The notes beneath the pieces were generated by a model. The model had not been told where the DNA came from. It saw nothing but the letters and a program-made list of their open reading frames with translations, and did no database searches. A program made the translations under genes and the position numbers. A stretch of DNA of 64,000 nt from Ruminococcaceae bacterium UBA1734. GTDB taxonomy: Bacteria > Bacillota > Clostridia > Oscillospirales > Acutalibacteraceae. Location: positions 1 to 64,000 of the forward strand of contig DCIE01000076.1 in NCBI GenBank assembly GCA_002315765.1. Reading direction: 5' to 3'. Shown one piece after another: positions 35,273 to 43,453 of the stretch; position 1 is the first letter of the stretch; each line of letters opens with the position of its first letter.

Positions 35273-37060
35273 ATGACTGAAAACAAGACTGTTATTAAAT
35301 GGTTAGATGAGATGAAAGCTCTTTTAAATCCTACTAATGTAATGTGGATTGACGGTAGCGAGGCTCAACTTGACCAACTTCGTAAAGAAGCCGTTGAAAG
35401 CGGTGAAATGATTAAACTTAACGAGGAAAAGCTTCCCGGTTGTTATCTTCACAGAACAAAGCCGAACGATGTTGCCCGTGTTGAGGATAGAACTTTCATT
35501 TGTACTACAAATAAAGATGATGCAGGTCCTACAAACAACTGGTGTGCTCCAAGTGAAATGTATGAAAAGCTTTATAATATTTGCCGCGGAACATATAACG
35601 GCAGAACAATGTATATAATCCCATATTCAATGGGTCCAATCGGTTCACCACTTGCAAAGATTGGTATTGAAATCACCGATTCAATTTATGTTGTTCTGAA
35701 TATGGCTATTATGACTCGTATCGGTGCTGATGTTCTTAAGGTTTTGGGCGATAGCAATGATTGGGTACGCGGACTTCACGCAAAGTGTGATGTAAACCCC
35801 GACAACCGTTATATTTGCCATTTCCCCGAAGACAATACAATCATTTCGGTAAATTCAGCATACGGCGGTAATGTTCTTTTAGGTAAAAAGTGTTTTGCAC
35901 TTCGTATTGCCTCTTACCAAGGTTGGAAAGAGGGCTGGATGGCTGAACATATGTTGATTTTAGGTCTTCAAAATCCGAAGGGTGAAATTAAGTATGTTGC
36001 CGCTGCATTCCCGTCCGCTTGCGGTAAGACCAATTTGGCAATGCTTATCCCACCTGAGTATTTACGCAAGAAGGGCTATAAGATTTGGACCGTAGGCGAT
36101 GATATTTCTTGGATGAAGATAGGACCTGACGGCAGACTTTATGCTATTAACCCTGAAAACGGTTTCTTCGGTGTTGCACCGGGAACTAATGAACATTCAA
36201 ATTTCAATGCTCTCGAAAGCACAAAGAAGAATACAATTTTCACCAATGTTGCATTAAATCTTGATGATAACACGGTTTGGTGGGAAGGTCTTGACAAAAA
36301 TCCTCCCAAAAATGCTCTTAACTGGCGTGGTGAAAAGTGGGATTACACAAAGTACGACAAGGCTGATAAGGTAGGCACTTCCGGTGCTCATCCGAATTCA
36401 AGATTTACAGCACCTGCAAAGAATTGTCCTTGTATTTCCGATGAATTTGATAAGGGACAGGGTGTTCCGATTTCCGCTATTATTTTCGGTGGTCGTCGTG
36501 CAAAGTGTGCTCCTCTTGTATATCAATCAAAGGATTGGGTAAACGGTGTGTTTATCGGTTCTGCAATGGCTTCTGAAACAACTGCCGCTGCTGCCGGCGC
36601 TGTCGGTGTTGTTCGTCGCGACCCAATGGCTATGCTTCCGTTCTGCGGTTATCATATGGGCGACTACTTCAAGCATTGGTTGGAAATGGGCGAGAAGTTA
36701 GGCGATAAGGCTCCTAAAATCTTTAATGTTAACTGGTTTAGAACTGACGATGAAGGCAACTTTGTATGGCCGGGATTCGGTGATAATGCCCGTGTTCTTA
36801 ATTGGATTATCGACCGTTGCGAAGGAAATGCCGATGCAAATGAGACCGCAATCGGTTATATTCCGAAGCCTGAAGATATCGACCTTACCGATTTAGATAT
36901 GGATATGGACACCTTAAAGTCAATATTAAAGGTTGACAAGGATGTTTGGGAGAAAGAAGCTTCCGAAATCGAAGAACATTATAAAAAGTTCGGCGATAGA
37001 TTACCTCAAGAATTAAGAGAACAGCTTAATAATCTTAAGGATAATCTCAGCAATATGTAA
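35273..37060 (+). CDS. pckG: Phosphoenolpyruvate carboxykinase (GTP)
   Basis: The enzyme interconverts oxaloacetate and PEP with GTP/GDP. In fermentative gut Clostridia it often runs toward oxaloacetate and succinate or propionate. The GTP-type family is shown by NAYGG-like NSAYGGNVLLGKKC (about residue 198), the P-loop AFPSACGKTNLAM (about 245), the metal-binding GDDISWMK (about 277) and the lid region FGGRRAK (about 405). At 595 residues it is full length. Its codon use is more C- and G-ending than its neighbours, as expected for a highly expressed gene, and the promoter and terminator are both strong. Confidence 0.96.
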   Translation: MTENKTVIKWLDEMKALLNPTNVMWIDGSEAQLDQLRKEAVESGEMIKLNEEKLPGCYLHRTKPNDVARVEDRTFICTTNKDDAGPTNNWCAPSEMYEKLYNICRGTYNGRTMYIIPYSMGPIGSPLAKIGIEITDSIYVVLNMAIMTRIGADVLKVLGDSNDWVRGLHAKCDVNPDNRYICHFPEDNTIISVNSAYGGNVLLGKKCFALRIASYQGWKEGWMAEHMLILGLQNPKGEIKYVAAAFPSACGKTNLAMLIPPEYLRKKGYKIWTVGDDISWMKIGPDGRLYAINPENGFFGVAPGTNEHSNFNALESTKKNTIFTNVALNLDDNTVWWEGLDKNPPKNALNWRGEKWDYTKYDKADKVGTSGAHPNSRFTAPAKNCPCISDEFDKGQGVPISAIIFGGRRAKCAPLVYQSKDWVNGVFIGSAMASETTAAAAGAVGVVRRDPMAMLPFCGYHMGDYFKHWLEMGEKLGDKAPKIFNVNWFRTDDEGNFVWPGFGDNARVLNWIIDRCEGNADANETAIGYIPKPEDIDLTDLDMDMDTLKSILKVDKDVWEKEASEIEEHYKKFGDRLPQELREQLNNLKDNLSNM

Positions 37061-37068
37061 TTTTTTTG

Positions 37069-37109
37069 AAAAAAGTATGCAAGACAAAAAAAGTTTTGCA
37101 TACTTTTTT
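37069..37109 (+). terminator. Rho-independent terminator after pckG
   Basis: A 17-base-pair stem (37069-37085 with 37093-37109, one G-T pair, loop of seven A) ends in a run of T. The next promoter begins two bases later. Confidence 0.9.
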
Positions 37110-37110
37110 A

Positions 37111-37139
37111 TTGACATTTTTTTAATTTAATTGTATAAT
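37111..37139 (+). promoter_or_regulatory. Strong promoter of the secreted SGNH protein gene
   Basis: Perfect TTGACA (37111-37116) and perfect TATAAT (37134-37139) with 17 bases between. The start codon lies 48 bases downstream. Confidence 0.85.
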
Positions 37140-37187
37140 AATTTTGGTAAAAATATTATTAATTTCATTAAAAAGGTAGGTATTTTT

Positions 37188-40007
37188 ATGAAAATTGGCA
37201 AAAAAACCCTTTCGATACTACTTTCAGTTTGCATGATTTTTTCTTTGATGGGTTCGCTTTCGACTGTACCGGCAAGTGCATCAGGCTCTAACTCCGATAT
37301 GATTAGTTTTCATGTTAGTAGTACAAGCGATTGGTCGGCATTTAAGTTTTTGTCTTCTTGGCAAACTTTTTCAGCCGGAAACTATAAAGCTTCCGTAAAG
37401 CTTAAGAAAATTTCCGGTGATGAACCCTATCTTAAAATCGGAAATGAGTACGAAATTAATAACATTTCACAAATGACAAATTATACTTCTTCCCTTGATT
37501 CTACCAACAATGTTTATACCATTACTTTTACTCTTACAAGCAGTTGGTCCGGTAATCTCGGTTGGTATATCGGAAACTACGGAAGAATTACATCGTTTAT
37601 TGTTGCCAAACCCACTTTATACCTTTTAGATTCAAGCGGTAATCCTACCGGAAGCAACTTAGCAGTTGATTTTTGCGAAAACAACTATTGTACCGGAAGA
37701 ACAGGAAATAAATGGTTGAAAGCAGGTTTTTATTCAAATCTTGTAACCGTTTCCGATTACGATGAAGATACATTTAGTTATGTTTCTAAAATGTTAAAAA
37801 TCGGCGGCTTCCAATCAGGCGCAGGACAGCAAGCGCTTTGTTGTGAAAAAATACTTAACAAAAACACTTATTATCAATTTGATATGGACTACCGTGCCTG
37901 CGGTGGTGTTTCGGCATATAGAGATTTGCAGGTTATTAATAACAGTGGAAAATGGGATGTACCCTCCGATGATAACTGGCAACTTGTGTCTTGGACCGAC
38001 ACAGGAACACATATGTCTGTTCAGTTTAAGGTTCCGAGTAATGCAACTACCAGTTCATCTAACTTTAAATTATATGTAGGTCAAACATGGCCTCAAAAGA
38101 AAAACGGCATTGTTTATTTCGCCAACTTCTCACTTTTTGCACTAACCGGAAAAAACGGTAGTGTTACCGGTTCTAATGTTTTTTCCAATGGTGATTTTCA
38201 CGACGGAACAACAGGTATTGTAACATCTGATAATAAGGATATTGTGTTCAGCGATTTTGAGCAAATCAAGATTATGAACTATCCTCAGGTAGAATTAATG
38301 GCTATTCCTCAAAACTTCTTTACCGATGATAAGAATTTAAGCCTTGATAAAGCATATAAATTCAAAGGCGGAGATTTATATAAGCCTCAGTTTGATTTCC
38401 AATTTCAGCCAAGCACAACCTACCAATTGAAATATGATTATTACTGTGCCGACAATGATACGGTTAATGCCTATATTCTTTCAAAGGATAACTCTGTAAC
38501 AGCCCAAAAGGTGTCGAAGACAGGCAACGGAAAATTTGAAGCAACTTATACAATTACCACAAGTTCCACCACTAATGAATACACGGACTATTATTGGCCG
38601 AATACAAATATTCGTTTTGCTCTTAACGGAAACTCGTATGACAATCCTTTCTATATAACAAATATTAGATTGTACAAAACCTCAGGCGGTCAACCGACAG
38701 GTGCAAATCTTGCTTATAATCTAAATCCCGTTCTTGATGATGCTACTTATGGTTTAACTAATACCGTTTCAAGTGTTGATTTTTCACTTAATAAAGATGA
38801 TGAAAGTTATACAAGTATTGTTAATAATGTTTCTTGTTCTTGGCTTGGCGAACTTAATTATGACGGAACAAATACAGATGCTTATTCTAAAATTGAAAAA
38901 ATTAATGCTACCAAATTTAATTATTACACTGTCGCACAGCGACTGACACATCTTGTTAATGCAATTCTTGAAAAGCAAGGTGCTTATAATCCTTATACCG
39001 ACTCAAACAGCAAATTTTATGACCCGAACGGCGATAAGACAACAAATATTTTGGACCTTGTAAAACTAAAGATAGATGCCGCAAATAATGTTGATAGGTT
39101 TGCTGTTTCAAATGAGCAAACAAACGGAGGCATTTATTCTTCGTTTAACTCAATTACCTGTTGGGGTGATAGCTTAACCCAAGGTATGAATATGTCTACG
39201 GGTAATTCGTATCCCGAAAGATTGAATTCCTATATCGGAAACGGATATACCGTATATAATTCAGGAGACCCGGGCGAAAAATCCCAGACAATTATGGCAA
39301 GACAGGGCGCTTTATCGCTTAAAACATCAAAGGCATTCACCTTTGCAAACGGCGTCAGCAAAATTACAATAGGAGACCAAGACGACAACGGATTTATTAC
39401 TTCAAACGGTTACTATTTAGGACTTACAAGTACGCTTGGTAATCAAAAATCCGTAAACAATGTTAACATAGGCGGAAAACTCTATAAAATTTCCCTTAAA
39501 GACTTTGTTTGGAGTCCTCGTTCCTACACGGTAGAACTTGAAAGACTTGATACAACAGGTTCTATTACCGTGCCTGTGGGTACATCGGTAACACTTAACA
39601 ACACCACAAATCAAAATGAATGCGAAATTTACTATATCGGTGCCAACGGCGATTATAATAATGACCGATATAACCTTATTGCACAGTATAAGGCAATGAT
39701 AGATAATCACGGTTCAAACAATTATATCGTCATTATTCCTCATTTCTATTATTGTCATCAGGAATTAAAGGCTGCTTTCGGCGACCATTGTGTTGATTTT
39801 GTTAAGGTTGCTTGTAGTGATGAAGGCTTTACCTACGAAGGACTTACAAAAACTTCAACCGACGAAACTTGGATGGCTGATTATCGCGTTCCTCCCTCGT
39901 TCAGACTTTATCCTAATGACCCCGATGTACATCTTAACAAATACGGTTATGATTTGATAGCACACCTTATTTATGAAAAAGGAAAAGAAATAGGATATTT
40001 TAATTAA
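37188..40007 (+). CDS. Large secreted multidomain protein with dockerin-like motif and C-terminal SGNH/GDSL hydrolase
   Basis: The 939-residue protein has a signal peptide (about 1-32, cleavage near ASA). Residues about 35-560 form at least three beta-rich regions with aromatic and Asn/Thr/Ser-rich sequence that look like carbohydrate-binding modules. Near residue 640 is a single dockerin-type half motif, DPNGDKTTNILDLVKLK. From about 670 to the end is an SGNH hydrolase: block I is CWGDSLTQGMN, block V is DVHLNKYGYD, giving the Ser and Asp-His of an esterase. It probably deacetylates or de-esterifies plant or host glycans. The ATG chosen has AAAGGTAGG upstream. No cell-wall anchor is present. 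Confidence 0.8.
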   Translation: MKIGKKTLSILLSVCMIFSLMGSLSTVPASASGSNSDMISFHVSSTSDWSAFKFLSSWQTFSAGNYKASVKLKKISGDEPYLKIGNEYEINNISQMTNYTSSLDSTNNVYTITFTLTSSWSGNLGWYIGNYGRITSFIVAKPTLYLLDSSGNPTGSNLAVDFCENNYCTGRTGNKWLKAGFYSNLVTVSDYDEDTFSYVSKMLKIGGFQSGAGQQALCCEKILNKNTYYQFDMDYRACGGVSAYRDLQVINNSGKWDVPSDDNWQLVSWTDTGTHMSVQFKVPSNATTSSSNFKLYVGQTWPQKKNGIVYFANFSLFALTGKNGSVTGSNVFSNGDFHDGTTGIVTSDNKDIVFSDFEQIKIMNYPQVELMAIPQNFFTDDKNLSLDKAYKFKGGDLYKPQFDFQFQPSTTYQLKYDYYCADNDTVNAYILSKDNSVTAQKVSKTGNGKFEATYTITTSSTTNEYTDYYWPNTNIRFALNGNSYDNPFYITNIRLYKTSGGQPTGANLAYNLNPVLDDATYGLTNTVSSVDFSLNKDDESYTSIVNNVSCSWLGELNYDGTNTDAYSKIEKINATKFNYYTVAQRLTHLVNAILEKQGAYNPYTDSNSKFYDPNGDKTTNILDLVKLKIDAANNVDRFAVSNEQTNGGIYSSFNSITCWGDSLTQGMNMSTGNSYPERLNSYIGNGYTVYNSGDPGEKSQTIMARQGALSLKTSKAFTFANGVSKITIGDQDDNGFITSNGYYLGLTSTLGNQKSVNNVNIGGKLYKISLKDFVWSPRSYTVELERLDTTGSITVPVGTSVTLNNTTNQNECEIYYIGANGDYNNDRYNLIAQYKAMIDNHGSNNYIVIIPHFYYCHQELKAAFGDHCVDFVKVACSDEGFTYEGLTKTSTDETWMADYRVPPSFRLYPNDPDVHLNKYGYDLIAHLIYEKGKEIGYFN

Positions 40008-40024
40008 GTCGATTGACTTGACCG

Positions 40025-40075
40025 GCGACCGTTCGTTCACTATAATATATGTGGACTAACGGTCGCATTATTTTT
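40025..40075 (+). terminator. Terminator after the SGNH protein gene
   Basis: GCGACCGTT (40025-40033) and AACGGTCGC (40058-40066) pair perfectly around a 24-base loop that can fold further. ATTATTTTT follows. Confidence 0.7.
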
Positions 40076-40117
40076 GGGTTAATACGGTGCCTTTTAAGGG
40101 ATTTTTTTAAAGAAAAA

Positions 40118-40147
40118 TTGACATTTTTGCCTTAAATATGGTAAAAT
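40118..40147 (+). promoter_or_regulatory. Promoter of the phoH-ybeY-era operon
   Basis: TTGACA (40118-40123) and TAAAAT (40142-40147) are spaced by 18 bases, and the phoH start codon follows 20 bases after the -10. Confidence 0.65.
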
Positions 40148-40166
40148 AAATTGTGAGGTGGTATGT

Positions 40167-41150
40167 ATGTTTGAACAGAGTATAAACATTGAAAGAGTGG
40201 AACAAATTGTAGACCTTTTCGGAAATTTTGATTCTAATGTTAAAATTATCGAGAATAAATATAATGTTAATATCACTTCACATTCCGGAGAAATTAAGGT
40301 TTCCGGTGATGCACAAAAGGTTAATATGGCTGTGAATGCTTTAAATGCTTTGATTGCCATAATTAACAGCGGAGAGATAATAACCGAGCAAACTGTATGT
40401 TCGGTTGTAGATATGGTAAATGACGGAAGTTATACCAGCATTGATAAACTTATAGACTCTGATTCTATTTGTATTACCTCAAAAGGTCGTCCGGTTAAAG
40501 CAAAAACATTAGGACAAAAGAAATATATTGAAGCTATTAAGAAAAATACGGTTACAATAGGTGTCGGCCCTGCCGGAACAGGTAAAACCTATTTAGCTGT
40601 TGCTTTGGCAGTTGCAGCATTTAGGGCAAAAACCGTTAATAGAATTATTTTAACAAGACCTGCAGTGGAAGCAGGTGAAAAGTTAGGTTTTTTGCCGGGA
40701 GATTTGCAACAAAAGGTCGACCCGTATTTAAGACCGCTTTATGATGCTCTTTTTGATATGATGGGTGCTGAAAACTTCAGCCGCTGTCATGAACGCGGAG
40801 ATATCGAGGTGGCGCCACTTGCCTATATGAGAGGCAGAACCCTTGATGACAGTTTTATTATTTTAGACGAAGCACAAAACACAACCAAAGAACAAATGAA
40901 GATGTTTTTAACAAGACTTGGTTTTAATTCTAAAATTGTCGTAACGGGAGATGTTACCCAAATAGATTTACCTGACGGAAAAAAATCCGGTCTTAAACAA
41001 GCGGTGGCAATTCTTAAAAATATAGAAGGAATAGAAACCGTAAAGCTGACTGCAAAGGATGTAGTCAGACACAGACTTGTTCAGGACATTATTAAAGCAT
41101 ACGAAAAAGAGGCTGAAAGAGATGAGCATAAAAATCAATATTACAAATAG
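40167..41150 (+). CDS. phoH: PhoH family P-loop ATPase
   Basis: The 327-residue cytoplasmic protein has a small N-terminal KH-like region (about 1-75) and a PhoH ATPase domain with Walker A GPAGTGKTYLA (about 130), LTRPAVEAGEKLGFLPGD (about 160), Walker B FIILDEAQN (about 230) and VTGDVTQIDLP. PhoH proteins are associated with RNA metabolism and ribosome maturation. The consistent link to ybeY and era, seen here, supports that. GAGGTG precedes the chosen ATG. It overlaps ybeY by 29 bases. Confidence 0.93.
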   Translation: MFEQSINIERVEQIVDLFGNFDSNVKIIENKYNVNITSHSGEIKVSGDAQKVNMAVNALNALIAIINSGEIITEQTVCSVVDMVNDGSYTSIDKLIDSDSICITSKGRPVKAKTLGQKKYIEAIKKNTVTIGVGPAGTGKTYLAVALAVAAFRAKTVNRIILTRPAVEAGEKLGFLPGDLQQKVDPYLRPLYDALFDMMGAENFSRCHERGDIEVAPLAYMRGRTLDDSFIILDEAQNTTKEQMKMFLTRLGFNSKIVVTGDVTQIDLPDGKKSGLKQAVAILKNIEGIETVKLTAKDVVRHRLVQDIIKAYEKEAERDEHKNQYYK

Positions 41151-41601
41151 GTATAAAAAAGAAAAGCTGAATAACGAAACAAAGGCACTTGTCAGAAAGG
41201 CTTGTCGTGCTGTTTTGAAGGAAGAAAAATTCACTGATGATGCACAGGTTGATGTTAGCTTCGTAGATGATGATGAAATTAAGGAGTTGAACTCAAATTT
41301 CAGGGATATTAATAAATCAACCGATGTATTGTCGTTTCCATTAGGAGAAAACGGGGAGTACGATATAAACCCCGAAAACGGTGCTTTAATGCTGGGTGAT
41401 GTAATTATTTCGGTGGACCACGCAAAGGCACAAGCCCAACTATACGGACATGGCGATGAAAGGGAAATCGCTTTTTTAACGGTACATTCTATGCTTCACC
41501 TTTTGGGTTATGACCATGTAAACGGTGGCGAAGAACAAAGGATTATGAGAAAAAAAGAAGAAAAGATACTTGATAGCATAGGGCTATCTGTTGAAAGGTG
41601 A
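41122..41601 (+). CDS. ybeY: Endoribonuclease YbeY, rRNA maturation factor
   Basis: YbeY is a zinc-dependent RNase acting in 16S rRNA 3'-end processing and 70S quality control. The metal-binding HSMLHLLGYDH motif (about residues 124-134) and the upstream STDVLSFPL segment (about 64) are both present. At 159 residues it is the usual length. It starts inside the end of phoH, at an ATG preceded by AAGAGG, and era follows four bases after its stop. The diacylglycerol kinase and cytidine deaminase genes often found between ybeY and era are absent. Confidence 0.94.
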   Translation: MSIKINITNRYKKEKLNNETKALVRKACRAVLKEEKFTDDAQVDVSFVDDDEIKELNSNFRDINKSTDVLSFPLGENGEYDINPENGALMLGDVIISVDHAKAQAQLYGHGDEREIAFLTVHSMLHLLGYDHVNGGEEQRIMRKKEEKILDSIGLSVER

Positions 41602-41605
41602 AACA

Positions 41606-42541
41606 ATGGGAGAAAAATCGGTATTTGTAACAATGGTTGGTAGGTCAAATGTGGGTAAATCCTCCTTGATTAATAAACTGTTGGGACAAAAAATAGCAAT
41701 CGTTTCAAACAAACCTCAAACCACAAGAACAAGAATAATGGGTGTGTTAACAAGGGAGGAAACCCAGTTTGTTTTCATCGACACACCGGGACTTCATAAA
41801 CCTAAAAACCTTTTGGGCGAAAATATGATGAAGGCTGTAAATGACGGTATGGCTGACATTGATGCCGCCGTTTTGGTTGTTGATGCCAAGCCTCATTTTT
41901 CGGTTGACCAAGATAATATTCCCGCTGCGGAATTGGAATTAATAGAACGGTTTAAGGCCAAAAGAATGCCTTGTATTTTGGTAATTAATAAAATTGATTT
42001 GCTTGAGAATAAAGAGGAAATTTTAAGACTGATTACACTGTATTCTAAACTGTATGATTTTTCGGCAGTTGTACCTCTCTCGGCAAAAACAGGAAACGGC
42101 ACAGATATTCTATTAAAAGAAATTAAGAAGTTTGAAAAAAAATCGCCTCACTTTTTCCCTGATGACGAGGTAACTGACCAATCGGAAAAGGTAATGGTGG
42201 CTGAAATAATAAGAGAAAAGCTTCTCAGGTGCCTTGCAAAAGAAATACCCCACGGTATTGCGGTTGACCTTGATAGATTTTTTGAACACGATACAAAAAA
42301 CGGCGAACCAATACTTGAAGTTGAAGCAACGGTCTTTTGCGAAAAAGACTCGCACAAAGGAATTATTATCGGCACTAAAGGTAATATGCTTAAAAAAATC
42401 GGCACTTTGGCAAGGGAAGATATTGAAAAATTTTTCGGTATTCGTTGCAATCTTAAAATATGGATTAAGGTTAAAGAAGGCTGGAGAAAAAATCGAGGTA
42501 TGATACATACCTTGGGACTTGATATAACAGAAAATAACTAA
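41606..42541 (+). CDS. era: GTPase Era
   Basis: Era is a ribosome-assembly GTPase that binds the 3' end of 16S rRNA. G1 is GRSNVGKSS (about residue 12), followed by PQTTRTRIMG (G2), DTPG (G3), NKID (G4) and SAKTG (G5). The C-terminal KH domain (about 200-311) contains GTKGNMLKKIG. At 311 residues it is full length. The ATG preceded by GAAAGGTGA is chosen over one 15 bases upstream. It belongs to the phoH-ybeY-era-recO unit. Confidence 0.96.
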   Translation: MGEKSVFVTMVGRSNVGKSSLINKLLGQKIAIVSNKPQTTRTRIMGVLTREETQFVFIDTPGLHKPKNLLGENMMKAVNDGMADIDAAVLVVDAKPHFSVDQDNIPAAELELIERFKAKRMPCILVINKIDLLENKEEILRLITLYSKLYDFSAVVPLSAKTGNGTDILLKEIKKFEKKSPHFFPDDEVTDQSEKVMVAEIIREKLLRCLAKEIPHGIAVDLDRFFEHDTKNGEPILEVEATVFCEKDSHKGIIIGTKGNMLKKIGTLAREDIEKFFGIRCNLKIWIKVKEGWRKNRGMIHTLGLDITENN

Positions 42542-42603
42542 TAATTTCCTTTATATAATTATCACGATTTTGCAAATAATTATTTTGTAAGGATTGTGAT
42601 AAA

Positions 42604-42789
42604 ATGGATAAGAATAGGCTATGGCTTAAATTTGTTTTAAGCGGAAATCCAAAGGATTATTTATCTTATGTAAACCAAAGTGTGAATGAGGAAGGTGAGT
42701 CCCTTGAAGATAGTAACAGACGGATTAGTGGTAAAAGAAGTGAATATGGGGGAAGCCGACCGATTGATTACAATTCTTACAAAGGATAA
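42604..42789 (+). CDS. YqzL-like small protein
   Basis: The 61-residue ORF begins MDKNRLWLKFVLSGNPKDYLSY. The pattern of W, F, S/TGNP and YL, and its position between era and recO, match the YqzL family of Firmicutes (usually about 45-50 residues). Here the frame stays open and overlaps the first 86 bases of recO, adding a charged Arg/Ser/Gly tail. GTAAGGATTGTGATAAA precedes the ATG. The function is unknown. It may be a genuine longer variant, or only the first two thirds may be conserved. Confidence 0.6.
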   Translation: MDKNRLWLKFVLSGNPKDYLSYVNQSVNEEGESLEDSNRRISGKRSEYGGSRPIDYNSYKG

Positions 42790-43453
42790 TGGACTTATCA
42801 CAGCCTACGCAAGTGGCGTTAAGAATATAAAATCAAAAAGAGGCTCGTCAACCGGGCTTCTTTGTTATTCTGATTTTTCACTTTCCGTTAAAGGCACTAC
42901 ATATAGAGTTGCAGAGGCTACCCCGATTAAACTCTTTTTCGGAACCAACAGTGATGTGGAAATACTTGGTATTTCTCAGTACTTTTGTGAGTTGGCTTTG
43001 ACTTTCGGTAACAGCGCCCGGTCCACGGAAGAATTTTTAAGGTTAATTCTTAATTCTTTGCATTTTTTAAATCAACAGAAAAAAAATCCCTATCTGATTA
43101 AATCCATAACCGAGCTTAGAGTTATGGCAACTTCGGGATATTGTCCTAATTTAATAGCCTGTGATAATTGCGGAAAATTTATTGATGATATTATGAGCTT
43201 TGATATTGCAAACGGCACATTGTTATGTAGTGAATGTGATAACGGTGTAGGACGAATTAAGATTAATCAAACCATAATTAACGCATTAAGACATATTGTA
43301 TATTCGCCTTTTGAAAGACTTTATTTGTTTACAATTCCCGACGAAGATATAGAAAATTTACAAACTGTAACCGAGAATTACATAGAATATCAAACCGATA
43401 AAAAATTCACAACACTTGATTTTTTAAGAAATATTAAAAGAGGCACTTATTGA
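42704..43453 (+). CDS. recO: DNA repair protein RecO
   Basis: RecO helps load RecA onto SSB-coated single strands with RecR. The 249-residue protein has an N-terminal OB fold (about 1-80; DGLVVKEVNMGEADRLITIL), a helical domain and the C4 zinc motif CPNLIACDNC...LLCSEC (about 148-178) present in Gram-positive RecO proteins. The start is the TTG behind GAAGGTGAG, giving the conserved beginning MKIVTDGLVV; an ATG 18 bases earlier overlaps that site. It overlaps the YqzL-like ORF in front, and its stop overlaps the mutS2 start by one base. Confidence 0.92.
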   Translation: MKIVTDGLVVKEVNMGEADRLITILTKDNGLITAYASGVKNIKSKRGSSTGLLCYSDFSLSVKGTTYRVAEATPIKLFFGTNSDVEILGISQYFCELALTFGNSARSTEEFLRLILNSLHFLNQQKKNPYLIKSITELRVMATSGYCPNLIACDNCGKFIDDIMSFDIANGTLLCSECDNGVGRIKINQTIINALRHIVYSPFERLYLFTIPDEDIENLQTVTENYIEYQTDKKFTTLDFLRNIKRGTY

